A stretch of 64,000 nt of DNA, taken from Crotalaria pallida (lineage: Eukaryota > Streptophyta > Magnoliopsida > Fabales > Fabaceae). Below the pieces are notes generated by a model. The model made no database searches. It worked only from the letters and a program-made list of their open reading frames with translations, and had not been told where the DNA came from. Of the stretch, positions 53,494-64,000 are shown piece after piece. How positions within the stretch are numbered: position 1 is the first letter of the stretch; each line of letters opens with the position of its first letter. Made by a program: the position numbers and the translations under genes. The DNA lies in NCBI GenBank assembly GCA_037953625.1, contig CM075652.1, positions 14,528,501 through 14,592,500 of the forward strand. The letters are read 5' to 3'.

Positions 53494-56391
53494 TGTGACA
53501 ACCTAAATTTATTTCCCTTTTTCTTAAATTCTTTTATAAAAAGTACGGGTTAATTTTTCTCCTTTTAGGAAAATAAACCTAAGTCATCACTAAATCATCA
53601 TATCCTTATCCACATAGAGATAAAATAATTTACATTCTATTACATCATCATTAGGGTTTCTTGTTACATCAGAGTTCTAAACAGCAAGAGCGTAGCATCA
53701 GTTAATTAGCATATCAATTTCATTTTGTATCCTAGGTCAGTTAACATATTTTACACTATTTTACATCAAAATGTAAAGACCCAGAGCACATGGTCATAAC
53801 TCCAAAATGTCAGCAGATATAAACACATATGTAATCATAAATCATCCACCCTAGTCGGGGAAGAAGCGAATGATAAAGACTACAGGAACAGAAGTCCTCA
53901 GGGGGTGCATATGATGGAGAGGGTTCAGACGGCGGATTGTGACCTCCACCATTCCCTTAAGGAACAGACTACCACTCCTCCTATGCCATTCCCCCTGGGG
54001 AAAGAACCTCATCTCGACACAGAATGGGTTCTAAGCCATCACCTGACAAACAACAAGGCAGGTGAGTAAGTCATAGCCGAAACACATCATCAAATAATAA
54101 TATATCAGAACTAGAAATAACAATCACAAATAATCAGGTAATCACAGAATAATGCATACATAATGGCACACCCAATTTATCACACAATTATCTTGTAATT
54201 AAGTGGCATGATGCATGCATTCTAATCTCATCTTCTCGTCTGGATCCAATATCATTCTCGTCTAAATAACCCTTCGACTGAATTCAATCCGGCTGAATCC
54301 AACATATTCTCTCTAATCAAAGGAAAACAACTGGGAGTAAACACCTTTCAACCACGACAGATCACACAACTCATCTATGTGTACCCAGATTCGAGGGTTA
54401 GATCATTGCCAAAGGCCCGTCCTCCGCAGCCATGATATGCACCTAGAGGCCGATAGGATATATTATAGTTAAGCAAAACTGTCCCAGGAAAAGTCTGCAG
54501 AACCCCTCATCATAGGACCGTTTTACCCATAATAATCCCCAATGGTTACTGACGAATCACCGTCGAACCTAACCTCCGCACATTCTCGTACCAATTCTAG
54601 GAATTCTTTCTCCAATGCTTAGAAAGGACGTATCTTTCCCGATATCCTATCTCACCATCCGCAACTCCTCATGCGAATGCAAATAAGTTTAGTTTCACTT
54701 TTCATTATTAATTCTTTTCATAATTATGAATTTCTTATTCATATTCCATGATCATTAAAGTATTCATTAATTCATGAAATTACCATTCACAAGCATGAAT
54801 TCTATATCCATACTCAAACATTATCAAAATCATTATAAACATGTTCATTCATTCATAATATTTCCTTTCATGATCCATTAGTGTGTTAGATTAAGGCTCG
54901 GTGTATCAAAATTGAGCAAAATTCAATTCAGGGCAGTGATAATCGATTATCATAGGCTAATAATCGATTATCACGAAAAATTCAAATTCTGGTGCCAAAT
55001 TTAAACTGGATAATCGATTAATAATCTATTAATAACTGATTAACAATCGATTATCCTGCATCAGTTTGCACACTGAATTGAGTTTTACTATACCAACTTT
55101 TGATACACTTCACTTTACTCCAATGCAACCTAAAACAGATCAAATTCACATAAAAACAAACATGTCCATGCATATTTGAAGTAATCAAATCATCATATTC
55201 ACATAGAACTCAATCAAAGTTCATAAAATATGAAAAATGACAACCTCACATATGATTTTCATTTCCTCTATGAATCACTCCAATTTCTTTATTTGTTTAG
55301 CTCCTATCCATCATATGTAAGTTGTTCAAATACAAAAATGACATTAAAATGACCTCCAAGTCATTTTCCTAATTCAAGTTCTCATTTTTCACTAATTTTG
55401 CCCTTGAGTTCACGAGAACTCCTAGATTTCTAGCCATCGGATTATTATTCTAGCACCCCGATAACTTCTCCCTTACCTATTAAGAGTGTTTGATACTGAT
55501 TTGGAGTGAAAGGAACCGGTTTGGTTGAGAAATTTCCAAAGTTTGGTTTCAGCTGTACAGATTCTGTTTTTAGTTCAACAGAGCAACAAAATCAGTGTTG
55601 ATCACTATGAAAAAGGCACAATAATTCGTGATCAATGATTAGAATCAAAACTAGGATATGTACTCTTGAAAATATAACAAGTTCGAAGCCCAAAGGATGC
55701 TTGAGCTTACCACGCGAATCAAAGGAAGTAGTGTTCTTGAATCTGAAATTCATATTTCAGTCTTGAACACTGAACTTTGCAGGCTTGGTTCTCCTTTTAC
55801 AGACCACCGAACTCAGTAAAATTGGTATCAAATTGAAGAGGGTAACACGAACTTTAATTTGATATAAGATTTGCTAGGGTTTGAGTCTTAAAACACAGAG
55901 AACGAATTCAAGGAAGTTGATAGCAGCAAACTGAATTCTGCAGAGTTTTGGCTAAGTTTTGGCTATTCATACATGCTTCCTCCCTCCTATATTTAAATTA
56001 ATCACTCCCTAAATGTCATTTTCAGTCCAATACAGTGCCTAAGAGATATTTGTGGTGATTTGTGGTGAAAATCGTGGTTAATTCTCAGCCATTCATTCAT
56101 AAACCGACTTACTTTGGCTGTTCAGACTCGTGGTAATCGATTACTTAGTTCAAAACCTCTTGATAATCGATTAACCATCGATTATCCTGGACAACCTTTT
56201 CCAAAATAATTAGTTTTTTATTCTACTTTCATTTTTCCAATACTAATATCACTAATACCAATCCCTAAGCATGCAAATTATATCCTATACTATTTATTAT
56301 CACTTTTCACATAATCATTCATCTAAAGTATTTTATATTTGAATAATATAATATTTATAGTTTCAAGGATTAAATTCTAGTGGGCATTACA
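53494..56391 (-). repeat. 5' LTR of the gypsy element
   Basis: 2,898 bp. It matches the 3' LTR with scattered substitutions and several small indels, visibly more than between the LTRs of the nested gag-only element. Near 56131 it lacks about 20 bp present at 33955-33980, which removes half of the 22-bp palindrome. Confidence 0.9.
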
Positions 56392-57450
56392 ATACCCATA
56401 GTGATTTATATAGTAAAAAATAATAAAAAAAAAGAGTCGAAGCATCAAAAACCGGTACATGGTAGAAGCACCCTTATTTTATATTTTAATTGTTGGGATC
56501 ATTACCTGTGTCAGGAAGCATATAATAAAAAAAATTTCAAATCCAAAAAATAAAAACATGTACATAAAAAAGAGCACAGACACCCAAAGCGTATTATTTT
56601 AATATATTAGATTTGTTAAAAAAATAAATAAAAAAAAGAGTCTGAGCACCAAAGACCGGTGCATGGGAGAATCACCCTTGTTTTATATTTTACTTGTTCG
56701 GACCATTATCTGTTTCAGGAAACATATAATAAAAAAATTTCAAATCCAAATAACAAAAACATGTATATAAAAAGAACACAGAAAAACCAAAACATTTTTT
56801 TAATATATTATATTTATTAAAAAAAATAAAATTTAAAAAAGAGTCAAAGGACCAAAAACCGATGCATGGTAGAAGCACTATTGTTTTATATTTTACTTGT
56901 TTGGACCATTACATGTGTCAAGAAACATATAATAAAAAAATTTCAAATCCAAATAACAAAAACATGTACATAAAAAGAACACAAAAAATATAAATCATTT
57001 TTTAATATATTAGATTTATTAAAAAAAATAAAATAAAATAAAAGAGTCGGAGCACCGAAAAGCGGTGCATGTTAGAAGCACCATTGTTTTATATTTTACT
57101 TGTTTGTACCATTACCTGTGTGCAGGAAGATTTGAGAAGCAGTACTTTTCTTGTAACAAAAACATGTAGATAAAAAGAACACAGAAAACCCAAATCATTT
57201 TTTTAATATATTAGATTTATTTAAAAAAAAAAGTAAAAGAAAAAAGAGTCGAAGCACCAAAAACCGATGCATGATAGAAGCACCCGTATTTTTTTATTTT
57301 ACTTGTTTGTACCATTACATGTGTGTAGGAAGATTTGAGAAACAATACTTTCCTTTTAATTTTTTTTTTAAAAAAAGTAGTACTTAAGTACTACTCCTAT
57401 GGAACCCACGGGCACTTAGGATTGGGTTTTCCCCGCCCGTGGGATACCCA
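56392..57450 (+). repeat. ~203-bp tandem array, right part
   Basis: Unit starts (GAGTC(G/T)(G/A)AG...) lie at 56434, 56638, 56841, 57046 and 57246, giving spacings of 200-205 bp. The last unit ends with the same GTACTACTCCTATG... CCCGTGGGATACCCAT segment as the unit just left of the gypsy element. This shows that the gypsy target lay in an internal unit and that a larger period exists. Confidence 0.85.
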
Positions 57451-57459
57451 TTGGGATTT

Positions 57460-57564
57460 ATATAATATAAACTATACGTCTCTTAGTTATGGGGCCTTTG
57501 AGAACATGAGTTATACGTTCCTATCTTTAATTGGGCTACATGCTTAAGCCTACACTTAGAGAAA
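57460..57564 (+). repeat. Copy of a TTAGTTATGGGGCC...GCTTAAGCCTAC repeat
   Basis: Similar segments recur at about 58466, 58681 and 58935. This copy and the one at 58466 flank the Pack-MULE-like element. Confidence 0.65.
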
Positions 57565-57573
57565 TTTTATTTT

Positions 57574-58451
57574 GGAAATTGCTTTTTGGCCCCCTTGTTT
57601 GACTTTTTGACCCCCATTTCAAATTTTCGTGGACCAAAATATCTTTAAGGGTGTTAACATTTTCGGTTCTATGAAGCCGGAAAAGTCATTCCGGTTTTGC
57701 TGAACCGGAATCACTATTCCGGTACTGCTGAACCGAAAATTGGCTTCCGACTTTGTAGTACCGAAAATATAAAATAATTTCCGGTACAACAGAGCCGGAA
57801 AGGTTAGAAATACCAAAGCAGATTGTTGTACTACTTGACCATCTTCAGATTGTGATTCAATGTTTAGAAATACTTGGCCATATAGCATATACCATATCAT
57901 TTCTATGAGATGGCGAGATTTGAGTGTTTAATACATACCTCACCTTTTATATCGTCTTAGGATCAGCTATGTAAAGCTTTGCAACGAAGCACAACATATA
58001 GTGAGTGAATAAAAAAAAAAGTACTCACCTCAAGCACCCGAACTCGGAGTTTGAGATCCCCTGCCTCAAGTTGCTTTGTAAACTCTTCTATTCTTTGAAC
58101 TCTATATGACATTGACATTGTATATGTTCTCGCCTACAAATAAAAATATTCCAAGAGTTATCTATTTAAGTGGATGCACAAGAGTAAGGTCAAGTCAAAA
58201 GAGAGACGTGTAGAAGAACTGTTCTGAATGTTCCTGGTCGTCATGCTCAGGGCACTTGCCGTGGTATTTCTAACCTTTCCGGCTCTGGACTACCGGAAAT
58301 ATAAAATTTCCGGTTCAGCAGTATCGGAATAGTGATTCCGGTTCAGCAAAACCGGAATGATTTTTCCGGCTTCATAGAACCGGAAATGTTAACACCCTTA
58401 AGGATATTTTGGTCCATGAAAATTTGAAATGGGGGCCAAAAAGCAATTTCC
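57574..58451. mobile_element. Pack-MULE-like element (878 bp)
   Basis: Long terminal inverted repeats (about 200 bp) start GGAAATTGCTTTTTGGCCCC and end with the complement. The 9-bp target duplication TTTTATTTT lies at 57565-57573 and 58452-58460. Inside the terminal repeats CCGGTT(C/T)(A/T)GC-type motifs alternate (ATTCCGGTTTTGCTGAACCG). The unique centre carries an exon with splice sites (58029-58133). No transposase is encoded. Confidence 0.85.
58029..58133 (-). pseudogene. Captured exon, probably ABC1-type kinase
   Basis: The 105-bp, 35-codon, phase-0 exon on the minus strand is bounded by ATTTGTAG| and |GTGAGT. It reads ARTYTMSMSYRVQRIEEFTK then QLEAGDLKLRVRVLE with no stop. The motif resembles the region before the kinase core in plant ABC1/UbiB-family proteins, which act in chloroplasts or mitochondria. 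The family call is from memory and moderately sure. Only this exon of the source gene is visible. Confidence 0.55.
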
Positions 58452-58465
58452 TTTTATTTTTACCT

Positions 58466-59170
58466 TAAACTATACGTCCCTTAGTTATGGGGCCTCTGAG
58501 AACATGAGCTACACGTTCTATCATTAATTGGGCTACAAGCTTAAGCCTACAGAATACGCATTGATCAAGAGTTTTGATTTTTCGGCCCCCATTTCAATTT
58601 TTCGTTGACAAAAATACCCTTTTGCATGTTATTTTTTCCGTTCTCAACGAAATGGAAACCAAAAATATACATTTACGTACGTCTCTTAGTTATGGGTCGA
58701 TGCCTCTTACTTATGGGCCTTTGAGAACATGAGCCACACATTTCTATCTTTGTAGCTCCTATCTTTAATTGGGCTACATGCTTAAGCCTACAATTAGAGA
58801 AATCGAATACGCATTGATCAAGAGTTTTGATTTTTGGGTCCCCATTTCAATTTTTCGTGGACAAAAATATACTCTTTTGCATGTTATTTTTTCCGTTCTC
58901 AACGAAACGGAAACCAAAAATATGCATTTCCGTACATCTCTTAGTTATGGGCCGATGCCTCTCACTTATGGGCCTGTGAGAACATGAGCCACACGTTCCT
59001 ATCTTTAATTGGGCTACATGCTTAAGCCTACGGTCGAAGAAATCGAATACGCATTGATCGAGAGTTTTGATTTTTGGCTCCCATTTCAATTTTTCGTGGA
59101 CAAAAATATCCTTTAGCATGTTATTTTTTTCGTTCTCAACGAAACGGAAACCAAAAATATACATTTCCGT
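58466..59170 (+). repeat. Tandem ~240-bp repeats built from an element end
   Basis: Segments starting near 58466, 58681 and 58935 each hold CTTAGTTATGGG, GAGAACATGAGC, TTAATTGGGCTACA, AATACGCATTGATC(A/G)AG, TTCAATTTTTCGT and TTCCGTTCTCAACGAAA(C/T)GG. The second half of each unit is the terminal repeat of the element whose other end is at about 59690-59800. The ORF-like stretches on both strands follow from the repeat. Confidence 0.7.
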
Positions 59171-59800
59171 CTACTTTGTGACGAAAAATTTCAGTCTACT
59201 GAGAGACAAAAATTTTTCATCAACAGGAGACGGACAATAAACTTCTAAAACTTCTAACTGATCTTATTTCATTAACCAAAAAAGGAAAAAAAATGAATAG
59301 AAGATGTTGCACGTTCTTGGTAGAAGTTTCAACAGAAGAAAATAAATCCAAAGCTAAGTTCCTGATTTCATTAGCCAGTGATGCATTAAAAGAAAAAGAG
59401 AGGGATGCGATATCTGAACAGGAGAAATTGAAAGTAAAGAAGCTTCCATGTTTCATTTGTGTGCAGATCCATGTTTGCCTCCACCAAATATTATTCACTT
59501 TGTTTTACCCCGCAAGAGAGGGAGAAGGACGGTGTACACAAATACATAATCATGGTGGTTAAAAAGCAAAAGGGTAAAGTTCAATTAGTTAACAAGTCTA
59601 AAGCCTACCACCGAATTTTTTCGTCTCCCTATAGACGGAAATTTTCCGTCATGGATAGACGAAAAATGTCTATTTTTTATTTTGTTTCGTTGGGGACGGA
59701 AAAAATAACATGCAAAAGGGTGTTTTTGTCCACGAAAAATTGAAATGGGTCAAAATTTCACCTTTGGCTGCCAAAAATCAAAACTCTTGATCAATATAAT
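59060..59800. mobile_element. MULE-like inverted-repeat element
   Basis: The left end, AGTTTTGATTTTTGG...CCATTTCAATTTTTCGTGGA, is matched by the complement at 59705-59795 (TCCACGAAAAATTGAAATGG ... AAAATCAAAACTCTTGATCA). ACGGAAA/TTTCCGT motifs fill the terminal repeats. No exact 9-bp target duplication was found because the left end is part of the tandem amplification. A central frame (59293-59562) starts MNRRCCTFLVEVSTEENKSK; it is unrecognised and may be captured sequence. Confidence 0.5.
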
Positions 59801-60277
59801 TTGTTTTTTTTCTCTTCTATAAACTTTTATGCTTTAGTTAATTGTTTTTCCTAAAATCTTTAGGAAAGTTAGAAGGGTGACTAATCTTGTCGGATACTAA
59901 TTGATCTTTTGTGACAATTTTTTCAATAAGGTCTTTTACATTCCTCAAAAGCCAAATATCAAATCTTTGAACATTTGTTTAAGTAGTAACAACCCCAATC
60001 ATCAACCGTATTAACTTTCACTTGGTTATGATTTATTTGGTTCAAGAGAATAAATATGAGAGAGGTAGATGCTAAGGTCCACTAGATTGTATTTTGGTGG
60101 ACACATATATCATCATGTTTTACTTGTTATAACAAGTATAGAAGATTACATATTATTCATTATTATATTCTTTAATGATTTTATGAACTTTTTTTTAATT
60201 ATTTTTTGCTTATATCATAAATTTGAAAATTAATGATTTTTTTATTCAAATACACGATCGTTTAGTGAAATTAGAAT
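59801..60277. other. AT-rich spacer
   Basis: No gene or repeat was recognised. Confidence 0.4.
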
Positions 60278-60625
60278 TTATGATTTTTTTTTAAAAAAAT
60301 AAATAATTACAAAAAAAACTTATAGCATAGATAATTAAAAAATATAAGATGAGAAATGTGATTTTTCAGTTGGAACAAATTAACATAATATAACAAGTTA
60401 TTGTAGACAAAAATACTTTCATGTGTTTTGTAAAAATATGTTAATTATAAAAAAATTATGATTTTTTAAAAATAAATAATTATAAAAAAAACTTATAGCA
60501 TAGATAATTAAAAAATATAATATGAGAAAAGTGATTTTTTAGTTAGAACAAATTAACATAGTATAACAAATTATTGTAGACAAAAATACCCTTATGTGTT
60601 TTGTAGAAATATAATTACCCATTAA
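60278..60625 (+). repeat. Two-copy ~178-bp tandem duplication
   Basis: The segment from TTATGATTTTTT through GTTTTGTAAAAATAT is repeated at an offset of 178 bp. Shared words include ACTTATAGCATAGATAATTA, ATGAGAAA(T/A)GTGATTTTT and TTATTGTAGACAAAAATAC. It is AT-rich and non-coding. Confidence 0.75.
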
Positions 60626-61405
60626 TAACATTATCCATAAATATTGATATTCAAATATTAAAGTTAATAACAAAAACTATAATGCCCTGAAAATAGATTA
60701 ATAATCGCATCTAACAAATCATGATTTTGTGATGTTGAGTTCTCATATGAGTTCACATCACGGGTCATGATCTACTAGATTAACCTATTAAGTGAATGAT
60801 ACATTGTTGATACCCAAATATTTGTTAGCCCAAATTGCAAGGCCCAATCTGTATAAAGGCCCAAAATTCGTCAAACAAATAAAACAACAAAAAGACTCTG
60901 AGAAAGGCGTACAAGCATCAAGGATTGGCAAGAGCGTCACATGCCCAGAGCGACAGTTACCAAGGCGTCACATTCTGAGGTCACGCCCAAAGAGAGGAGT
61001 AAGGTGCGCTGATGTCAATGAGCACAATGTACCCTCCCAGAGCGTCCCAGGCGTTATGGAAACTTGGGGAGAAAGTTATGATAAATGAGAGCGAACGGAG
61101 AATAGGGCTTGTGGAAGGCGCACACATGCAGACAAGGTATTCCAGTTCCCCAGGACTACAAGGAACATGCATGAGAAGCCAAGAGGGAATCTTTTGCCTG
61201 CCTCACTAGGCCCTTCCCAAGACAAAGCCAAGAGTAGCAAGACTTGAGCCTCACTCCTTCTGCAACCATTAATGACAAAGCCAAAATAAGGAAACAAACA
61301 AAAGGTACCTGATAAAAGAGATAATGCACAGCAGTCAAAGGGAAAAAGTGTTATCAACCAGTGGATAAAGCAGGAAAGGCAATAACCAGTGGGCAAAGAA
61401 GGCAT

Positions 61406-61413
61406 TATAAATA
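61406..61413 (+). promoter_or_regulatory. TATA box of the solo LTR
   Basis: TATAAATA in a locally GC-richer context, followed by GGGGGACTTCATCTCCC (a small inverted repeat) and a purine-rich leader. Confidence 0.55.
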
Positions 61414-62083
61414 GGGGGACTTCATCTCCCATGAGGGGGGGAGAAGGGGGAGGAACTCAACGGAAGAGAAACAACACACCAGAACAACAATAACAATACA
61501 CACAAAACACAAGGTTCTCTCCTCTGCAACTTAGAGGAAGAACACGAAGAAGAAGAAGAGGTGCAAAGGCGAGCAGAACGCACGCCTCTTACTCTCTTCA
61601 AACTTAACAACAACAACTTCAACCATCAGAGCAAACACAATAAGAACTGGGAAAGCCAAAACACAACAAACACTCATAGTTCTTCTCTCTGAAACTCAGA
61701 GAAAGAACACAAGAATAACATTAATGAGAAATATGTAGAGAAGAAGAGCTGAAGAGGGAGAAGCTGCAACCAGAGCGCACTCCATCAACTCTACAAGCTC
61801 ACAAGAGCAATAGGCCAACATAGAGGAACACAAGTTACTCACTGTATCAAGAGAAGAGAGGAGAAACGAAGCAGAGAAGCATTCTTCAGCATCTTACTTC
61901 CTCACAAGAGTGACACACGAGAGAGCACATACCTTTGCCCAGCAGCAACGCTCACTCTACTCCACCTTTGCATCTCCATCTTAGTGTACAGAAGCAACAT
62001 GAACAACAACAGTAAAGAGTAAATAGTCAATAACACATCAATAAAGAAACCAAGGAGAAAGGGAGTCACTGTCCCTCAGAAGT

Positions 62084-62432
62084 CAAAGGCGCACCTCTGT
62101 CGAAGGCGCATTCCTATCGAAGGCGCACCATTATCGAAGGCGCACATCTGTCGAAGGCGCACCTCTGTCGAAGGCGCACTCCTGTCGAAGGCGCACCTCT
62201 GTCGAAGGAGCACTCCTGTCGAAGACGCACCATTATCGAAGGCGCACATCTGTCGAAGGCGCACCTCTGTCGAAGGCGCTCCTCTGTCGAAGGAGCACTC
62301 CTGTCGAAGACGCACCATTATCGAAGGCGCACATCTGTCGAAGGCATACTCTTGTAGGCGCACCTCTATCGAAGGCGCACTCTTGTCGAAGGCGCACCTC
62401 TGTCGAAGGCGCACCTCTGTCGAAGGCGCACC
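62084..62432 (+). repeat. 17-bp minisatellite, about 20 copies
   Basis: The unit is CGAAGGCGCACCTCTGT, with variants ATCTGT, CTCCTGT and CATTAT in the last part and AGGAGCAC/AGACGCAC in the middle. Higher-order order is visible: the string from CTCTGTCGAAGGAGCACTCC through ACGCACCATTATCG recurs about 85 bp later (62200-62235 and 62283-62320). One unit is degenerate near 62345. Minus-strand frames stay open across it because no unit contains a stop in any minus phase; this is not evidence for a protein. Confidence 0.9.
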
Positions 62433-62846
62433 CTTTTTCAGTCTTAAAGGCCAAGGACACTCTCGTCCAATTAGTCAACCGAAGGCCCCCTGTCAACACT
62501 AAGTAATCAGAACAAAAGAGGAAAAAGGAATGGAAGCTCCCTCTAAAACTTAAGCTTAGCAACATAAAGGAGAGTGTAAAGCCAGAGCGCACACTCCTCC
62601 CTCTGTAAAAATACCACATGTGTGGGAGCCATTTCCTTGTATCAACCTCTCTGTACCTCATTTCAATATAATGAAAGCCCAAAGCTTCACTAAGTTTACG
62701 AACCCATTATCTTTTCATTAATCATTCACTTATCGCAAAAAGCGGTCCGAAACATACATAAATCGTCATTTAGGTGCGTGTTTAATGTAATTGGAAAAAT
62801 TAGATTATGATTATTTTTATCCGTGATTAGAATCTGGTAAGCTTAT

Positions 62847-63250
62847 TGTAACACCCCAAATTTTAAAAGATATTTTTCATAAAATAGTCGGCATAAGAAA
62901 AATAGAATTTATTATTGATTTATCTAAAACAAGGTCTTTTACAAACGTTTGATTAAATTTGGGGTTTACACCATATAGTTACACTAATATTTGGTACAGT
63001 TTGCTCTTGACACATCCAAATACACCTAACATGTTAAAACCACAGGAAGCGAGACATTAACTCAAAATAGGGATTAGTATTCGCCTAATACAATCATTCA
63101 ATATTTTATAATAGGTACACCGTACACAAGTTATAGGCATATTTGACTATCTAAATTATATTCATCCATGATTCATATTTACATTCCCCTTATTCACATG
63201 GAAAATCATCACATATCTAATTACCAAAGCACATTTAAAACACTAGTAAT
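62847..63250 (-). mobile_element. Truncated minus-oriented LTR, same family as 20731-22873
   Basis: TGTAACACCCCAAATTTTAA at the left is the complement of a minus LTR end. The order of motifs that follows (TTTATTGATT-like, CTTTTACAAA, ATGGGGTTTACA-like, CTAACATGTTAAAA) matches 20731-20960. Similarity is lost by about 63250, so most of the LTR is missing. Confidence 0.5.
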
Positions 63251-64000
63251 TGTTCAAAAAAAAAAAAACACTAGTAATTGATGCACGGGTTTAAATTTTT
63301 TTTTTTAAAAAAATTTGATTATAGATTTTTGGATATATGTATTTTTAAATAATAAGTTAATATGAACTTTTTATAAAAATGATTTACATGTATTTAGAAA
63401 CGAATAGTCATAAACATTAACCTTTGAATCTAGTTTCATCTACCAACTTTTTCATTAATAAAAATTAACTAATAATGTATCAACTATGAGATTTCTAATT
63501 TTAATTAACAACATAATTTATTATATTAAAAAAAATCCAACTCATTTTGATTTTTGTTTTATTTAATTCATCATTCCAAGTACATTTTGTTAGTAATTCG
63601 TTTTGCAAGTCCAAATGCAGCTATTTTTTTTTACCATATATATCATCATCATCGTTATTATTATTATTACATCTGTCCCAAAATATAAGACCCGTTTTCA
63701 CACTTTTAATTAATTTGTGTTTATAAGATTCGAACTTTCAAATTACTTGCTTGTATTAGAACTTCATAATTGTAAATAAGTATATTGTCTAAAGTATAAA
63801 ATAACGCATCATTATTTTCACAATTTAAATTGCAACATATTGTATAAATTTTTGGATTTTTTTAAAATTTGAATTCATGACTGAGTAAATATTTGATTGT
63901 ATTAAGCTAAATCATTATACCAAATTATAGCTCATCTTTAATACTTATACATCCGTTTTTTCCGTTGTACCCAAAATTTATTATTCATAATGATGCTCTG
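63251..64000. other. AT-rich end of the window
   Basis: No coding signal. ATCTGTCCCAAAATATAAGACC near 63671 looks like the left end of another Stowaway-like MITE whose right end was not found before the window closes. Confidence 0.35.

Larger units (their letters stand above)
31329..56391 (-). mobile_element. Ty3/gypsy chromovirus (Tekay/Del-like), dead, with two nested insertions
   Basis: LTRs at 31329-34225 and 53494-56391 run in the same direction. Target duplication ATACC lies at 31324-31328 and 56392-56396. The primer-binding site (53478-53489) fits initiator tRNA-Met, and a purine tract lies beside the other LTR. Gene order on the minus strand is gag, protease, reverse transcriptase, RNase H, integrase and a C-terminal chromodomain-like tail, which is the gypsy order. 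Two elements (38262-47200 and 47458-53093) sit in gag. Without them the element is about 10.5 kb. Several stops and frame shifts make it non-functional. The Tekay/Del assignment is inferred from the long LTRs and the C-terminal tail. Confidence 0.9.
60805..62754 (+). mobile_element. Solo LTR (1.95 kb) with minisatellite
   Basis: Starts TGTTGATACCC and ends CGGTCCGAAACA, with target duplication TACAT at 60800-60804 and 62755-62759. There are no internal genes, so it is a solo LTR. A TATA box (TATAAATA, 61406-61413) is followed by purine-rich leader sequence with a duplicated AGTTCTTCTCTCTGAAACTC/GGTTCTCTCCTCTGCAACTT phrase. The second half holds a 17-bp minisatellite. Confidence 0.75.

Noticed and set aside
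59000..59800. Endogenous pararetrovirus or viral insertion
   Set aside because: No viral-type coat, movement or RT motifs were seen here or elsewhere in the window. All RT and gag sequences fit LTR retrotransposons or a LINE.
62084..62432. CRISPR-like array
   Set aside because: Units are contiguous 17-mers with no spacers, in a plant LTR.
62233..62682. 149-aa minus-strand frame across the minisatellite
   Set aside because: The frame exists because the 17-bp unit lacks stops. The sequence is a rotating repeat (GAPSTEVRLRQ-like) with no known domain.

Overview
The window is AT-rich plant nuclear DNA, almost certainly from a eudicot and probably a legume. The evidence is tRNA-derived SINEs, Stowaway-like MITEs, Ty3/gypsy elements primed by initiator tRNA-Met, a CACTA transposon, Mutator-like elements, and gene fragments with plant-type introns. 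The legume assignment is inference from repeat style and is not secure. Nothing is bacterial or viral. The window is mostly accessory, repeat-built DNA. Only two features look like intact host genes: a small two-exon gene for a membrane-anchored DnaJ-type cysteine-rich zinc-finger protein (exon 1 at 29841-29953, exon 2 at 26540-26759, minus strand), and a tRNA-Ile(AAU) gene at 30068-30141, 115 bp upstream of its start codon on the opposite strand.

Layout. 1-9150: a 5'-truncated SINE; a non-autonomous LTR element (1026-4501, target duplication TGATT) inside a Stowaway-like MITE; two abutting MULE-type MITEs sharing a 9-bp target sequence; an orphan promoter-like stretch; and a field of MITEs nested in MITEs. 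9750-18466: a dead LINE split into three pieces by a 3.6-kb solo LTR (target duplication CCAGA) and a second, minus-oriented LTR. 18800-25820: more MITEs, an old LTR remnant, an orphan TIP1-like ankyrin exon, a SINE and a Tourist-like element. 26540-30141: the two host genes, with two SINEs and several MITEs in the 3.1-kb intron. 30270-57450: a tandem array of ~203-bp units that was split by a Ty3/gypsy chromovirus (31329-56391, minus strand, target duplication ATACC).

The gypsy element itself holds two later insertions in its gag gene. One is a gag-only LTR retrotransposon (38262-47200) whose LTRs differ by roughly 1%. The other is a 5.6-kb CACTA element (47458-53093, target duplication AGT) that carries pieces of three unrelated host genes: a KH-domain exon, an ankyrin exon in opposite orientation, and eight exons of an RGLG-type copine-domain ubiquitin ligase that lacks its RING finger. 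57574-58451 is a Pack-MULE-like element with a 9-bp target duplication and a captured 105-bp exon, probably from an ABC1-type kinase. 58460-59800 holds amplified ends of a second inverted-repeat element. 60805-62754 is a solo LTR (target duplication TACAT) with a 17-bp minisatellite, and the window ends in AT-rich DNA with a truncated LTR.

The most notable biology is repeated capture and shuffling of host exons by DNA transposons, and a shared layout in several LTR families: a GC/CT-rich leader, then an intron-like stretch with tandem repeats, then a 3' splice-like site. Boundaries marked with matching target duplications were read directly from the sequence. Family names come from motif recognition without database searches.
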